NCBI RefSeq assembly: GCF_900100955.1
Contig: NZ_FNCC01000007.1
Location: 1-64,000 of the forward strand
DNA length: 64,000 bases
Reading direction: 5' to 3'
DNA from: Lentzea fradiae
GTDB lineage: Bacteria > Actinomycetota > Actinomycetes > Mycobacteriales > Pseudonocardiaceae
The notes below the pieces were generated by a model. That model was not told the DNA's origin. It did not search any database and saw nothing but the letters and a program-made list of their open reading frames with translations. A program made the translations under genes and the position numbers. Of the stretch, positions 1 through 9,085 are shown piece after piece. Numbering within the stretch: position 1 is the first letter of the stretch; each line of letters starts with the position of its first letter.

Positions 1-303
1 GACAAGGGCTTCGCCGGACGCGAGTTCGAACGCGACATGACCGAGCTGGGCATCACGTTCGTGCGACCCGACCGCCGCGACGAGAAACGCCGCCACGGCA
101 ACCTGTCGATGATCCGGCAACGCATCGAATCGATCATCAACACCGCCAAACGACAACTCTCCCTGGAACAACACGGCGCACGCACCCCGCACGGCGTGCT
201 CGCCCGCGTCGCTCAGCGCATGCTCGCCCTCGCCGCCGCGATCTGGCACAACTGGATCATCGACGCACCCGTCAAGCGCTCACTGATCGCCTACGACCAC
301 TGA
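1..303 (+). mobile_element. IS982-type transposase, C-terminal part (cut by window edge)
   Basis: The frame is open from base 1 and ends in TGA at 301-303, giving about 100 C-terminal residues. The tail (LALAAAIWHNW..., ending SLIAYDH) and the basic stretch RPDRRDEKRR resemble the C-terminus of actinobacterial IS982-family transposases, DDE enzymes that move small insertion sequences. I see no clear terminal inverted repeat before the next gene's stop codon only 19 bp downstream, so the element may be truncated or decayed on this side. The family call rests on recall of the conserved tail. The N-terminus and its catalytic residues lie outside the window. Confidence 0.65.
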
Positions 304-322
304 AGATCCAGGAATCAATCAT

Positions 323-883
323 CTAGAACTTGATGGTGACCGGGAAGGGCCGTTCGGTCTCCAGCACGCCGCCTGCGCTGCGCGCGATCTCGACGTACCG
401 CTCGCCCTGCAACTCCAGCAGCGTGGCCTCGACGACACGCGGCTCCGGGTCGACCATCAGGTAGTACTGGATGCCGGCTTTGGCGTACAGGCTGCGCTTC
501 AGCCCTTCGTCGTTCAGCCGGGTACTCGGGGAGAACACCTCTCCCACGAGGACCACGTCGGAGACGGGGAACATGACGCCCGCCTCCCGCGGCGTCACGA
601 CGGTGAAGTCCGGGATGACGAGGCGCCCGCTGGAGAGCAGGACGTTCAGCTCGATCGTCGTCTGGAGGTGGTCCGGGCAGGCTGCTCGAAGGGCAGCCGC
701 GGCGTCGAACACCAGGTTCTGGTGCCGGTAGGACCCGAGCGGGCTCACGAGGAGCATCCCGTCGACGAGCTCGATGCGCTGGCTGTTGTCCTCCGGCAGC
801 GAGAGCACGTCGTCGAGCGACCAGGGGCCCACGTGCCTCGGCAACAGGTAGTCGGCTGGTGCCGTCTCCGCTGGAGCAGCCAC
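323..883 (-). CDS. Uma2 family (DUF820) putative endonuclease
   Basis: This 186-residue protein has the Uma2/DUF820 pattern: an N-terminal segment ending RIELVDG, then VIPDFTVV, GEVFSPSTRLND, a Lys/Tyr pair in LKRSLYAKAGIQYYLMVDP, and a beta-rich C-terminus. The family has a PD-(D/E)XK nuclease fold; the Asp of PDF, the Glu of GEV and the following Lys fit the catalytic set. The biological role of actinobacterial Uma2 proteins is not established. The gene stands alone, converging on the IS fragment and lying downstream of the trp terminator. ATG at 883 opens the conserved N-terminus. Confidence 0.8.
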   Translation of the reverse strand: MAAPAETAPADYLLPRHVGPWSLDDVLSLPEDNSQRIELVDGMLLVSPLGSYRHQNLVFDAAAALRAACPDHLQTTIELNVLLSSGRLVIPDFTVVTPREAGVMFPVSDVVLVGEVFSPSTRLNDEGLKRSLYAKAGIQYYLMVDPEPRVVEATLLELQGERYVEIARSAGGVLETERPFPVTIKF

Positions 884-1079
884 AGGGCATCACCTCCGAA
901 AACCGCCCGGCTGGCACCAGTGTGGCACGCCGGGCGAAGGACTGGCTTGTGCATGGAAAGACGATCGCAGGTCAGACCGACGATTCGCGGCGATTCAGGC
1001 CCCGTCCGACCCAGTTTCACTCGATCAGGTGTTCGAATTCGTGTCATGCTGTTGGCGGAACCACATGACCTTGAAAGGA

Positions 1080-1118
1080 GCACAAGAAAACCGCCCGGCC
1101 CGAAGGCCGAGCGGCTTC
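1080..1118 (-). terminator. Rho-independent terminator of the trp operon
   Basis: On the minus strand, just after trpA, a 10-bp GC-rich stem (arms 1091-1100 and 1105-1114, one mismatch) closes a four-base loop and is followed by a T-rich run (GTTTTCTT). This is a textbook intrinsic terminator. It separates trpA from the Uma2 gene. Confidence 0.85.
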
Positions 1119-1142
1119 TCCCGAACCGGAGCCTGACCCGCG

Positions 1143-1937
1143 TCAGACGGTCGCGGCCGCAGCCGAGCGCACTCCCTTGGCGAGGTCCTCGGCCAGCGCG
1201 CGCACGGCACCGTCGCCGTCGGCCGCCGCCGACACGAAGGCGGAGCCCACGATCACGCCATCGGCGAACCCGGCGATCTCCGCGGCCTGCACTCCCGACC
1301 GCACACCGAGACCGACGCCGACCGGCATGGTCGTGTGCTCACGGACCCTGGCGACGAGTTCGGGAGCGGCGGACGACACCACGTCGCGGGCACCGGTCAC
1401 GCCCATGACGGCGGTGGCGTACAGGAAGCCGGAGGACGCACGCGCGGTCATCGCGATGCGTTCCTCGGTGGACGAGGGCGCCACCAGGAAGATCCGGTCG
1501 AGGCCGTGCACCTCGGACGCGGCCATCCAGTCGTCCGCCTCGTCGGGCACGAGGTCCGGCGTGATGAGCCCGAGGCCGCCGGCGGCGGCGAGGTCGCGGG
1601 CGAACGCGTCGACGCCGTAGCGCAGCACCGGGTTCCAGTACGTCATCACGACCGCACGCCCACCGGCGTCGGCGACGGAGGACACCACGTCGAACAGGTC
1701 GCGCACGCGGAAGCCCGCGGACCGCGCCTGCTCGGCGGCGGCCTGGATCGTCGGGCCGTCCATCACGGGGTCGGAGAACGGCAGGCCGACCTCGACGAGG
1801 TCACACCCAGCTTCGATCATGGAACGGAGGTAGCCCTTGGACCCCTCGACCGTCGGGAAGCCCGCCGGCAGGTAGCCGATCAGCGCGGCCCGCGACTCGG
1901 CGCGAGCGGTGGTGAACACCTCGGACAACGACGACAT
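1143..1937 (-). CDS. trpA: tryptophan synthase alpha chain
   Basis: TrpA cleaves indole-3-glycerol phosphate to indole and glyceraldehyde-3-phosphate, and passes indole through a tunnel to TrpB in the alpha2beta2 complex. At 264 aa it has normal family length. The catalytic acids are visible and in register with the enteric enzyme: Glu49 in LVEVGLPFSDP and Asp60 in VMDGPTIQ. A phosphate-binding GVGLGVRSG loop lies near residue 215. The ATG overlaps the trpB stop (ATGA), indicating translational coupling. It is the last gene of the operon and is followed by a terminator. Confidence 0.98.
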   Translation of the reverse strand: MSSLSEVFTTARAESRAALIGYLPAGFPTVEGSKGYLRSMIEAGCDLVEVGLPFSDPVMDGPTIQAAAEQARSAGFRVRDLFDVVSSVADAGGRAVVMTYWNPVLRYGVDAFARDLAAAGGLGLITPDLVPDEADDWMAASEVHGLDRIFLVAPSSTEERIAMTARASSGFLYATAVMGVTGARDVVSSAAPELVARVREHTTMPVGVGLGVRSGVQAAEIAGFADGVIVGSAFVSAAADGDGAVRALAEDLAKGVRSAAAATV

Positions 1938-3157
1938 CAGACCTGTCCTCCGTCAGCGAGGCCGAAGTACTTCACGGCCGTGTCCATGTCCTTGTCGCCG
2001 CGGCCGGAGAGGTTCACGACCAGCAGGCCGTCCGGACCGAGCGACGGGCCGAGCTTCAGCGCGCCCGCGAGCGCGTGCGAGGACTCGATCGCCGGGATGA
2101 TGCCCTCGGTGCGGGAGAGCAGCGCGAACGCCTCCATCGCCTCGGCGTCGGTCACCGGGAAGTACTCGGCGCGGCCGATGTCCTTCAGGTGCGAGTGCTC
2201 CGGCCCCACGCCGGGGTAGTCGAGACCGGCGGAGATCGAGTGCGCCTCGGTGATCTGGCCGTCCTCGTCCTGCATGACGTACGACATCGCGCCGTGCAGC
2301 GACCCCGGCGTGCCCGCGGTCAGCGTGGCGCCGTGGCTCCCGCTGTCCAGGCCGGCCCCGCCGGGCTCGACGCCGACCAGGCGGACGTCGGCGTCGTCGA
2401 TGAAGCCGTGGAAGATGCCGATCGCGTTCGAGCCGCCGCCGACGCACGCGACGACGGCGTCGGGGAGGCGGCCCGCCTTCTCGAGGACCTGCTCGCGCGC
2501 CTCGATGCCGATCACCCGGTGGAAGTCGCGGACCAGCAGCGGGAACGGGTGCGGGCCCGCGGCCGTGCCGAGCAGGTAGTGCGTCTCGTCGACGTTGGTG
2601 ACCCAGTCGCGCAACGCCTCGTTGATCGCGTCCTTCAGGGTGCGCGAGCCGGACTTGACGGGGATGACCTCGGCGCCGAGCAGGCGCATGCGGGCGACGT
2701 TCAGCGCCTGCCGCTCGGTGTCGACCTCGCCCATGTAGACGACGCAGTCGAGGCCGAGCAGCGCGCAGGCCGTCGCCGTCGCCACGCCGTGCTGGCCGGC
2801 GCCGGTCTCGGCGATCACGCGCTTCTTGCCCATGCGCTTGGTCAGCAGCGCCTGGCCGAGCACGTTGTTGATCTTGTGGGAGCCCGTGTGGTTGAGGTCC
2901 TCGCGCTTGAGGAACACGCGTGCACCGACGCGCTCCGCGAACTTGGGAGCCTCGGTGAGCAGGGACGGACGGCCGGCGAAGTCCTTGAGCAGCCGCTGGA
3001 ACTCGTTCACGAACTCCGGGTCGAGCCGCGCCTTGTCGTACTCCGCTGCCAGCTCGTCCACCGCCGCGATCAGGGCCTCCGGGACGAACCGGCCGCCCCA
3101 CGGGCCGAAGTGGCCGCGTGCGTCGGGATCGTGCGGCGTGGGCGTGAACTGGCCCAT
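1937..3157 (-). CDS. trpB: tryptophan synthase beta chain
   Basis: TrpB is the PLP enzyme that condenses indole with serine to make tryptophan. This 406-residue protein carries the PLP lysine in HTGSHKINN (Lys95), the glycine-rich phosphate cup in [10 protein letters not shown], and the [10 protein letters not shown] segment of the family. The ATG is preceded by a strong Shine-Dalgarno sequence (GGAGGAG, 7 nt away). The gene lies 35 bp after trpC and overlaps trpA by 4 bp, so stoichiometric production of the two synthase subunits is expected. Confidence 0.98.
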   Translation of the reverse strand: MGQFTPTPHDPDARGHFGPWGGRFVPEALIAAVDELAAEYDKARLDPEFVNEFQRLLKDFAGRPSLLTEAPKFAERVGARVFLKREDLNHTGSHKINNVLGQALLTKRMGKKRVIAETGAGQHGVATATACALLGLDCVVYMGEVDTERQALNVARMRLLGAEVIPVKSGSRTLKDAINEALRDWVTNVDETHYLLGTAAGPHPFPLLVRDFHRVIGIEAREQVLEKAGRLPDAVVACVGGGSNAIGIFHGFIDDADVRLVGVEPGGAGLDSGSHGATLTAGTPGSLHGAMSYVMQDEDGQITEAHSISAGLDYPGVGPEHSHLKDIGRAEYFPVTDAEAMEAFALLSRTEGIIPAIESSHALAGALKLGPSLGPDGLLVVNLSGRGDKDMDTAVKYFGLADGGQV

Positions 3158-3192
3158 CGGACAACTCCTCCAGCGCCGTCAGTGACGACGCT

Positions 3193-4002
3193 TCATCGAC
3201 TGGGCCGCGGGCACGCGGGGTGCGAACCGGCGGTCACGAGCTTGTTCACGGCGGCCTTCGGGTCGCCGCTGGTCACGAGGCTCTCACCGACGAGCACCGC
3301 GTCGGCGCCCGCACCGGCGTAAGCCATCAGGTCGCCGGGGCCGGTCACGCCCGACTCGGCGATCTTGATCGTTTCGAAGGGAAGTCCCGGCGCGATGCGG
3401 CCGAAGACGTCCTTGTCGACCTCCAGGGTGTGGAGGTTGCGAGCGTTCACCCCGATGACCGACGCCCCCGCTTCGAGAGCGCGGTCGGCCTCCTCCGCCG
3501 TGTGCACCTCGACCAGGGCGGTCATGCCGAGCGACTCCACCCGGTCGAGCAGCGACACGAGCGCGTTCTGCTCCAGCGCCGCCACGATCAGCAGCACCAT
3601 GTCCGCGCCGTGCACGCGCGCCTCGTGCACCTGGTAGGGCGCCACGATGAAGTCCTTGCGCAGCAAGGGGATCCGCACCGCCCGCCGGACCGCGTCGAAG
3701 TCCGCCAGCGACCCGCCGAAGCGGCGCTGCTCGGTCAGCACGCTGATCACCGAGGCACCACCCGCCTCGTAGGACGCCGCGAGCTCGGCCGGCTCGGGGA
3801 TCTCCGCCAGCGCGCCCTTGGAGGGGCTGCGGCGCTTGACCTCGGCGATGACACCCACGTTCGGCCCGCGCAGCACCGACATCACGTCGAGCGGAGGAGC
3901 AGCCTTGGCCGCGCGCTCCTTGATGACGTCGAAGGACAACTGAGCCTCACGAGCGGCGAGATCCTCACGCACACCTTCGAGGATCGACTCGAGAACCGTC
4001 AC
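3193..4002 (-). CDS. trpC: indole-3-glycerol phosphate synthase
   Basis: TrpC closes the indole ring, converting carboxyphenylaminodeoxyribulose phosphate to indole-3-glycerol phosphate. The protein has 269 residues and is monofunctional. It carries the family marks [19 protein letters not shown] and a final phosphate site AVLVGESLV. The start is GTG at 4002, with an AAGGGGAG Shine-Dalgarno 8 nt upstream. No trpF is fused or adjacent, so the preceding isomerase step probably depends on the PriA-type HisA at 10.3-11.0 kb. trpD and trpG are not in this window. Confidence 0.97.
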   Translation of the reverse strand: MTVLESILEGVREDLAAREAQLSFDVIKERAAKAAPPLDVMSVLRGPNVGVIAEVKRRSPSKGALAEIPEPAELAASYEAGGASVISVLTEQRRFGGSLADFDAVRRAVRIPLLRKDFIVAPYQVHEARVHGADMVLLIVAALEQNALVSLLDRVESLGMTALVEVHTAEEADRALEAGASVIGVNARNLHTLEVDKDVFGRIAPGLPFETIKIAESGVTGPGDLMAYAGAGADAVLVGESLVTSGDPKAAVNKLVTAGSHPACPRPSR

Positions 4003-4134
4003 AGTCTTGCTCCCCTTCCCGCTACGGGGATGCTAACCCCGCCGGAGTAACGCCCGAGCCACCGGGGGTTCGCTGTCCACGCAGCTGACCAAGGTCTTGC
4101 GGGTGTCACATGCACGAACGCGGATGGTTGATCT

Positions 4135-4539
4135 TCACACGTTCGAGGACGGAGTGCCGGGGTTTCCGTCGGCCGTCGGGTCGTCGCCGCGCTCCAGCGC
4201 GCGCCACATGTCGGTCTCGGGGTCGTCCGCGCGGGTCTTCTGCCCGCCCACACCGATCTTGGGCATGCGGGCACCCAGCAACGCCAGGAGCACGCCGGAG
4301 CCCACCACGAGCGCACCACCGGTCACGGAGAGCCAGTGCCCGGAGAACGCGGCCGCGACGCCGACGACGACCAGCAGCGCGCCGAGCACCCGCCGGGCCA
4401 CACCGCTGAGCGCGACGACCGCCGCGACGGAGGCGAGGCTCAGCAGCGCCAGCGGGACGGACCCGGCGCCCCAGAACGCTCCCGCCGCGCCCACCAGCAG
4501 GAGCGCGGCGATCCACAGTGGACGGCTAGCTCTCGTCAA
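4135..4539 (-). CDS. Trp operon-associated membrane protein (TIGR02234-like)
   Basis: A 134-residue hydrophobic protein starts inside the end of trpE: its TTG codon at 4539 overlaps the trpE coding end by 14 bp. It has about four short hydrophobic segments in residues 8-90, then a polar acidic tail ([15 protein letters not shown]). Actinobacteria often carry a membrane protein of unknown function between trpE and trpC, known as the Trp operon conserved hypothetical family. Position and the [16 protein letters not shown] tail fit that family, although this copy is short. No function is proven; its place suggests a link to tryptophan metabolism or transport. Confidence 0.75.
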   Translation of the reverse strand: MTRASRPLWIAALLLVGAAGAFWGAGSVPLALLSLASVAAVVALSGVARRVLGALLVVVGVAAAFSGHWLSVTGGALVVGSGVLLALLGARMPKIGVGGQKTRADDPETDMWRALERGDDPTADGNPGTPSSNV

Positions 4540-6067
4540 CTGCCGGCGCCATCGTCTGGGCGGTGGCGATCGCGGCCAGCACCGCGCCCGCCTTGTTCAG
4601 GCACTCGTTGTCCTCGGCCAGCGGGTCCGAGTCGGCCACGATGCCGCCGCCCGCCTGCACGTACGCCACCCCGTCGCGCACGAGGGCCGTGCGGATCGCG
4701 ATGGCGGTGTCGGCGTCGCCGGCGAAGTCGAAGTAGCCGACGACACCGCCGTAGAGGCCGCGCCGGGTCGGTTCGAGCTCCTCGATCAGCTCCATCGCAC
4801 GCGGCTTCGGCGCACCGGACAGCGTTCCGGCGGGGAAGCACGCGGCGACCGCGTCGTAGGCCGTCTTGCCGTCGGCCAGCTCACCGGTGACGGTGGACAC
4901 GATGTGCATGACGTGGCTGTACCGCTCGACCTTGAAGAAGTCGACGACGTGCACGGACCCCGGCTTGCAGACGCGGCCCAGGTCGTTGCGGCCGAGGTCG
5001 ACGAGCATGAGGTGCTCGGCGCGCTCCTTGTGGTCGGCCAGCAGGTCCTTCTCCAGCAGCGCGTCCTCTTCCGGGTCCTCCGCGCGCCAGCGGGTGCCCG
5101 CGATGGGGTGCGTCGTCGCCTTGCCGTCGCGGACGGTGACCAGCGACTCCGGGCTGCAGCCGACGATGTCGAACCCGTCGAGGCGCAGCAGGTACATGTA
5201 CGGGCTGGGGTTCGACGTGCGCAGCACCCGGTAGATGTCGAGCGCGTCGGCGTCCGTCTCGATCTCGAACCGCTGCGACACCACGATCTGGAACGCCTCG
5301 CCCGCCCGGATGGCCTCCTTGGCCTTCTCGACGGCCTCGAAGTGCTCCTCCTGCGACCGGCGGCGCCGGAACTCGGGCTTGGGCCGCGAGAACACGGCGG
5401 CGGTCGGCGGCGCGGGCGTGTGCAGGGCCGTCGTCATCTCGTCGAGGCGGCGCACCGCGTCGTCGTACGCCTCGTCGACGCGTTCCGGCGAGTCGTCCCA
5501 GTTGATCGCGTTGGCGATGAGCGTGACGGTGCCCTCGTGGTGGTCGAGCGCGGCCAGGTCCGTCGCGAGCAGCATGACGAGCTCGGGCAGCAACAGGTCG
5601 TCCTCGGCGATGCTGGGCAGCCGTTCCAGGCGCCTCACCGCGTCGTAGCCGATGTAGCCGACCATGCCGCCGGTGAGGGGCGGGAGGCCCGGCAACGGGT
5701 CCGTGCGCAGCACCTCGATGGTCTCGCGCAACGCCTGCATCGGGTCGCCGCCGTCAGGCAGGCCGACGGGCCGCGTGCCCGTCCAGAACGCCTCGCCACC
5801 CGTCGCCGTCAGCGCCGCCGACGACCGCACGCCGATGAACGACCAGCGCGACCACGAGCGCCCGTTCTCCGCCGACTCGAAGAGGAACGTGCCGGGCTGG
5901 TCGGCCCCGAGCTTGCGGTACAGGCCGACCGGCGTCTCGGCGTCCGCGAGCAGCTTGCGGACCACCGGGATGACCCGGCGGTTGGCCGCGAGCTCGCGGA
6001 ACTCCTCACGCGTGGGGCTCACGGCCCCCAGACCAGCGGCGGCCACGGCCCCGATGACGCTCACCAT
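4526..6067 (-). CDS. trpE: anthranilate synthase component I
   Basis: TrpE makes anthranilate from chorismate, using ammonia supplied by a TrpG amidotransferase that is not seen here. The 513-residue protein has an N-terminal feedback region ([19 protein letters not shown]). Its C-terminal chorismate-binding core includes [47 protein letters not shown] and [18 protein letters not shown] use ATG at 6067; GTG at 6064 is equally possible. Only 38 bp separate it from the divergent TetR gene, and a 20-bp palindrome sits in that gap, so trpE expression may respond to that repressor. It is the first gene of the trp operon. Confidence 0.97.
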   Translation of the reverse strand: MVSVIGAVAAAGLGAVSPTREEFRELAANRRVIPVVRKLLADAETPVGLYRKLGADQPGTFLFESAENGRSWSRWSFIGVRSSAALTATGGEAFWTGTRPVGLPDGGDPMQALRETIEVLRTDPLPGLPPLTGGMVGYIGYDAVRRLERLPSIAEDDLLLPELVMLLATDLAALDHHEGTVTLIANAINWDDSPERVDEAYDDAVRRLDEMTTALHTPAPPTAAVFSRPKPEFRRRRSQEEHFEAVEKAKEAIRAGEAFQIVVSQRFEIETDADALDIYRVLRTSNPSPYMYLLRLDGFDIVGCSPESLVTVRDGKATTHPIAGTRWRAEDPEEDALLEKDLLADHKERAEHLMLVDLGRNDLGRVCKPGSVHVVDFFKVERYSHVMHIVSTVTGELADGKTAYDAVAACFPAGTLSGAPKPRAMELIEELEPTRRGLYGGVVGYFDFAGDADTAIAIRTALVRDGVAYVQAGGGIVADSDPLAEDNECLNKAGAVLAAIATAQTMAPAVDES

Positions 6068-6085
6068 GGAGACGATTGTTGCATA

Positions 6086-6105
6086 ATTTCAACATTTGTT
6101 GAAAT
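6086..6105. promoter_or_regulatory. 20-bp palindrome, likely TetR operator between trpE and tetR
   Basis: The sequence ATTTCAACATTTGTTGAAAT is a perfect inverted repeat (9-bp arms, 2-bp centre). It ends one base before the ATG of the divergent TetR gene and lies 18 bp upstream of the trpE start. Its size and symmetry suit a TetR-family dimer. It would cover the start region of both transcripts, so autoregulation is likely and control of trpE possible. The assignment to this regulator is inferred from position. Confidence 0.7.
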
Positions 6106-6717
6106 ATGACCCTCGTGGAGCAAGTCAACCAGAAACGCCGAGGCAGGCGCGCCGCGGGCGAGGACACCCGGTCCGCGCTCATCGCCGCGGCCCGTGAGGT
6201 GTTCGTCGAGAAGGGCTACGACGGCGCCACCGTCCGCGCGATCGCCGCCAAGGCCGGCGTCGACGCCGCCATGGTCAACCACTGGTTCGGCGGCAAGGAG
6301 GGCCTGTTCGGCCAGGCCGTCCTGCAGCTCCCGTTCGACCCCGCCGAGGTCCTCAAGCGCCTGCTCGACGGCCCCGCCGAGGACGCGGGCGAACGCATCA
6401 TCCGCACGTTCGTCACGGTCTGGGACGCCTCCGGCGGCGGCACGTTCGCCGCGCTGATCCGCAGCGTCACGAGCCACCAGGAGGTCGCGAAGGCGCTGAA
6501 GTCGTTCTTCGTCAACGCGATCTTCAAGAACGTGCTCGCCGCGTTCGGCGCCGACCAGCTCGAGCTGCGCGCCACGCTGTGCGCGACGCAGATGGTCGGG
6601 CTCGGCATCGTCCGCTACGTCGTCCAGTTCGAGCCGCTGGCGTCGGTCGACGCCGACACCGTCGTCAAGGCCATCGGCCCGAACCTGCAGCGCTACCTGA
6701 CCGGCGATCTCGGCTGA
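6106..6717 (+). CDS. TetR/AcrR family transcriptional regulator
   Basis: This 203-residue protein has the N-terminal TetR three-helix domain (TRSALIAAAREVFVEKGYDGATVRAIAAKAGVDAAMVNHWFGGKEGLF, about residues 25-72) and a mostly helical ligand-binding C-terminus. It reads away from trpE, with a 20-bp palindrome immediately before its start. The next gene, hisI, converges on it 9 bp after the stop, so it forms a single-gene unit. The ligand is unknown. Divergence from trpE makes regulation of tryptophan synthesis a testable idea; a simple autorepressor of an unlinked regulon is the alternative. Confidence 0.9.
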   Translation: MTLVEQVNQKRRGRRAAGEDTRSALIAAAREVFVEKGYDGATVRAIAAKAGVDAAMVNHWFGGKEGLFGQAVLQLPFDPAEVLKRLLDGPAEDAGERIIRTFVTVWDASGGGTFAALIRSVTSHQEVAKALKSFFVNAIFKNVLAAFGADQLELRATLCATQMVGLGIVRYVVQFEPLASVDADTVVKAIGPNLQRYLTGDLG

Positions 6718-6726
6718 CCGGAGCCG

Positions 6727-7077
6727 TCAGCCGTCCGCGAGCAGCACCGTGGCGTCGAAGCACGTGCGGTCACCGGTGTGACAGGCGGCGCCGACCTGGT
6801 CGACCACAAGCAGCAGCGTGTCGCCGTCGCAGTCCAGCCTGACCTCGTGCACGTACTGCGTGTGACCGGACGTCTCGCCCTTCACCCACAGCTTCTGACG
6901 GCTGCGCGAGTAGTAGGTCGCGCGGCGCGTGGTGAGCGTGCGGTGCAACGCCTCGTCGTCCATCCACGCGACCATGAGCACCTCACCGGTGCCGCGCTGC
7001 TGCGCGACCGCGCAGACCAGGCCGTCCGGGGTGCGCTTGAGCCGCTGGGCCACGGCGGGATCGAGCGGGCTGCTCAA
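6727..7077 (-). CDS. hisI: phosphoribosyl-AMP cyclohydrolase
   Basis: HisI opens the adenine ring of phosphoribosyl-AMP in histidine synthesis. The 116-residue protein has [37 protein letters not shown] and the metal-binding segment [26 protein letters not shown]. It is monofunctional, with no HisE domain. The start is read as TTG at 7077, which overlaps the TGA of the upstream membrane gene (TTGA); no ATG or GTG lies before the conserved core. It is the last gene of the hisF unit. Confidence 0.95.
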   Translation of the reverse strand: MSSPLDPAVAQRLKRTPDGLVCAVAQQRGTGEVLMVAWMDDEALHRTLTTRRATYYSRSRQKLWVKGETSGHTQYVHEVRLDCDGDTLLLVVDQVGAACHTGDRTCFDATVLLADG

Positions 7078-7433
7078 CGGGGTCCTCCCAGGTGTTCACG
7101 AGCCGGTCCGGTGTTGAGCAGGACCACTCCGTAGATGTGCACGGCGGCCAGCACGCCGGACGCGACGCGGGCCCACGCCGGCCCCTCGGCCAGCACGATG
7201 ACCAGGTGCAGCAGGCCGACCAGGACGAACATGATCATCGCCGGGTAGTGCATGAAGCGCAGCCGCAGCAACAACGACGCCGCCACCGGCAGCTCGACCA
7301 GCGCGATGAACAACGGCAGCTTCAGCACGTCCGCGTCCCCCGTCGAGCGCCACAACGCCAGCCCGACCACGAAGAACACCAGCGCCCCGCCGAACGCCAC
7401 CGCCGAGGCCACCCGCACCTCGACCGGCTTCAC
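7074..7433 (-). CDS. small four-helix membrane protein between hisF and hisI
   Basis: This 119-residue protein ([16 protein letters not shown]...) has about four membrane segments, near residues 8-30, 37-57, 66-84 and 88-108. I do not recognise a named family. Its GTG start (7433) overlaps the hisF stop as GTGA, and its own TGA overlaps the hisI TTG start, so all three genes are probably translated as a coupled unit. This placement between two histidine enzymes is notable, but no histidine-related role can be read from the sequence. Confidence 0.8.
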   Translation of the reverse strand: MKPVEVRVASAVAFGGALVFFVVGLALWRSTGDADVLKLPLFIALVELPVAASLLLRLRFMHYPAMIMFVLVGLLHLVIVLAEGPAWARVASGVLAAVHIYGVVLLNTGPAREHLGGPR

Positions 7434-8188
7434 CGCACCACGACACCCGCCTGGCGCAGGCCGTCCTTGACCTCGCCGATGCGCAGCTGCCCGAAGTGGA
7501 AGACGCTGGCGGCCAGCACGGCGTCCGCCCCCGCGGCGACCGCCGGCGGGAAGTGGTCGACCGCACCCGCGCCACCGCTCGCGATGAGCGGCACGTCGAC
7601 CTCGCGCCGGACCAGCTCGATGAGCTCGAGGTCGAACCCGGCCTTGGTGCCGTCGGCGTCCATCGAGTTCAGCAGGATCTCGCCGACCCCGAGCTCCTGC
7701 CCCTTGGCGGCCCACCCGACCGCGTCGATGCCCGTGCCGTTGCGACCGCCGTGCGTGGTGACCTCGAACCCGGTGCCACCCGGAACCCGCCGGGCGTCGA
7801 CCGACAGCACGATGCACTGCGCGCCGTACCGCTCCGAGCACTCCTTGAGCAGCTCCGGCCGCGCGATGGCCGCGGTGTTGAGGCTGACCTTGTCCGCACC
7901 GGCGCGCAGCAGCTTGTCGACGTCCTCAGGGCTGCGCACACCACCACCGACCGTGAGGGGGATGAACACCTGCTCGGCCGTGCGCCGGACCACGTCGTAC
8001 GTCGTCTCGCGGTCACCACTGCTGGCCGTCACGTCGAGGAACGTCAGCTCGTCGGCCCCCTCGGCGTCGTACGCCCTGGCCAGCTCGACGGGATCGCCCG
8101 CGTCGACGAGGTTCGTGAAGTTGACACCCTTCACCACCCGGCCCCGGTCGACGTCGAGACAAGGAATGACACGGACCGCGACTGACAT
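7430..8188 (-). CDS. hisF: imidazole glycerol phosphate synthase, cyclase subunit
   Basis: HisF joins ammonia from HisH to PRFAR and releases imidazole glycerol phosphate and AICAR. The 252-residue (beta/alpha)8 barrel has its catalytic aspartates in [16 protein letters not shown] and [13 protein letters not shown], and two phosphate sites (GGGVRS, ASGGAGA). ATG at 8188 opens the conserved [13 protein letters not shown]; the frame stays open upstream but is not conserved-looking. Its partner gene hisH lies at 11.1-11.7 kb, separated by the Clp-N region and hisA. Confidence 0.97.
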   Translation of the reverse strand: MSVAVRVIPCLDVDRGRVVKGVNFTNLVDAGDPVELARAYDAEGADELTFLDVTASSGDRETTYDVVRRTAEQVFIPLTVGGGVRSPEDVDKLLRAGADKVSLNTAAIARPELLKECSERYGAQCIVLSVDARRVPGGTGFEVTTHGGRNGTGIDAVGWAAKGQELGVGEILLNSMDADGTKAGFDLELIELVRREVDVPLIASGGAGAVDHFPPAVAAGADAVLAASVFHFGQLRIGEVKDGLRQAGVVVR

Positions 8189-8220
8189 GCGGGAAAGCCT
8201 ACAAGGACGCTCTCGCGGAC

Positions 8221-8226
8221 TACGCT
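8221..8226 (+). promoter_or_regulatory. -10 hexamer of the PPOX gene (leaderless)
   Basis: TACGCT ends 8 nt before the ATG at 8235 and no Shine-Dalgarno is present, so the transcript probably starts at or next to the start codon. Confidence 0.45.
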
Positions 8227-8234
8227 GCGACGCC

Positions 8235-8615
8235 ATGATCACCGAACTGGGCCGGGGCAAGTACCTGCTGCTGACGACGTTCCGCAAGGACGGCACCCCG
8301 GTGCCGACGCCGGTCTGGGTCGCACCCGGCCCCGCCGACGGCGTGATCTACGCCTGGAGCGCCAAGGACTCCGGCAAGGTCAAGCGCATCCGCCGCAGCG
8401 GCGACGTCGAGGTCGGCCCGTGCGACGTGCGCGGCAACCCGCAGGGCCCCTCGGTCAAGGCCAAGGCCCGCTTGCTGGACGACTCCGCCAGCGACGACGC
8501 CCGCGCCCGCATCGCCAAGAAGTACGGCTTCTCCGGCTGGCTGATCATGACGGGCAGCAAGCTGCGCCGAGGCCGCACCGGCACGGTCGGCATCGAGATC
8601 ACGTCCGCCGACTGA
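8235..8615 (+). CDS. PPOX-class F420-dependent oxidoreductase-like protein
   Basis: This 126-residue split-barrel protein has the pattern of actinobacterial PPOX/F420 families: [56 protein letters not shown], then [11 protein letters not shown]. Such proteins bind F420 (or FMN/haem) and reduce small organic substrates. The substrate cannot be told from sequence. It diverges from hisF and precedes the unusual repeat region. ATG at 8235 lies 8 nt after a TACGCT hexamer. Confidence 0.82.
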   Translation: MITELGRGKYLLLTTFRKDGTPVPTPVWVAPGPADGVIYAWSAKDSGKVKRIRRSGDVEVGPCDVRGNPQGPSVKAKARLLDDSASDDARARIAKKYGFSGWLIMTGSKLRRGRTGTVGIEITSAD

Positions 8616-8631
8616 CCCATCGACAGAACAC

Positions 8632-9035
8632 GTTGACCGGACACGTCGACATCGAGCCTGACCCGTCAACCTCGACTCGACGCCGTCAACGTCAACGCGT
8701 CGTTGTCAAGGTCGACGTCGATGCCGACGTCGTTGTCGATGTCGACCACGCCAGTCAACGTCGATCCGGGCAATCAATGTGGACTGCACACGATCAATGT
8801 TGATTGCACGAATCAACATCGACTCAACGTCGACGACTCCAGATCAACGTTGCTCGATGCCCGTCAACATGGACGCAAACGTTGTCCTCACCTACCTCGA
8901 TCTCGCCGATGACAACGTTGTCATACCTCGACCAACATCACGACCGTCGACATCGACGGGACGAATCAACGTTGATCGCGACGCGTCCATGTGGACTCAA
9001 CGTCGACTGGACGCGTCCACATCGCAATCAACCTC
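8632..9035. repeat. Degenerate array of TCAAC/GTTGA half-sites
   Basis: This gap between the PPOX gene and the Clp-N gene (8616-9088, 473 bp) contains no convincing gene. It is packed with TCAAC or its complement GTTGA, 19 copies by my count from 8632 to 9084, mixed with many GTCGA/TCGAC and CAACGTTG variants. Embedded palindromes include ATCAACGTTGAT (8965-8976), GACAACGTTGTC (8911-8922) and ATCAATGTTGAT (8793-8804, imperfect centre). Base composition is visibly lower in GC than the flanks. The units are too irregular for CRISPR. I read it as an expanded, decaying cluster of regulator binding sites. Confidence 0.75.
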
Positions 9036-9039
9036 CCTC

Positions 9040-9056
9040 GTCAACCCGACGTTGAC
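9040..9056. promoter_or_regulatory. Perfect dyad GTCAAC-N5-GTTGAC (distal operator)
   Basis: The sequence GTCAACCCGACGTTGAC is a perfect 6-bp inverted repeat with a 5-bp spacer. Its right arm forms part of the predicted -35 element (TTGACG, 9052-9057) of the Clp-N gene. The same dyad recurs 29 bp downstream, centre to centre. Confidence 0.75.
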
Positions 9057-9081
9057 GACGTGATCAACGTCAACCTAGAGT
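9052..9081 (+). promoter_or_regulatory. Predicted promoter of the HTH/Clp-N gene, leaderless
   Basis: A TTGACG -35 (9052-9057), an 18-bp spacer and a TAGAGT -10 (9076-9081) point to a transcription start at about 9088-9089, which is the ATG itself. Both elements lie inside the two perfect dyads, so a protein binding the dyads would block this promoter. Confidence 0.6.
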
Positions 9082-9085
9082 TGAC
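9069..9085. promoter_or_regulatory. Perfect dyad GTCAAC-N5-GTTGAC (proximal operator)
   Basis: GTCAACCTAGAGTTGAC has the same arms and spacing as the dyad at 9040-9056. It covers the predicted -10 hexamer and ends three bases before the start codon. Confidence 0.75.

Noticed and set aside
1024..1044. TTCGAATTCG palindrome upstream of the Uma2 gene as an operator
   Set aside because: The symmetric core is only 8 to 10 bp and is isolated from any start codon or promoter, so I do not call it.
7434..7841. Longer version of the hisF-hisI membrane protein, extending upstream
   Set aside because: The upstream part runs antisense-like and out of frame through hisF with Arg/Gly-rich sequence. The GTG at 7433 overlapping the hisF stop is the natural start.
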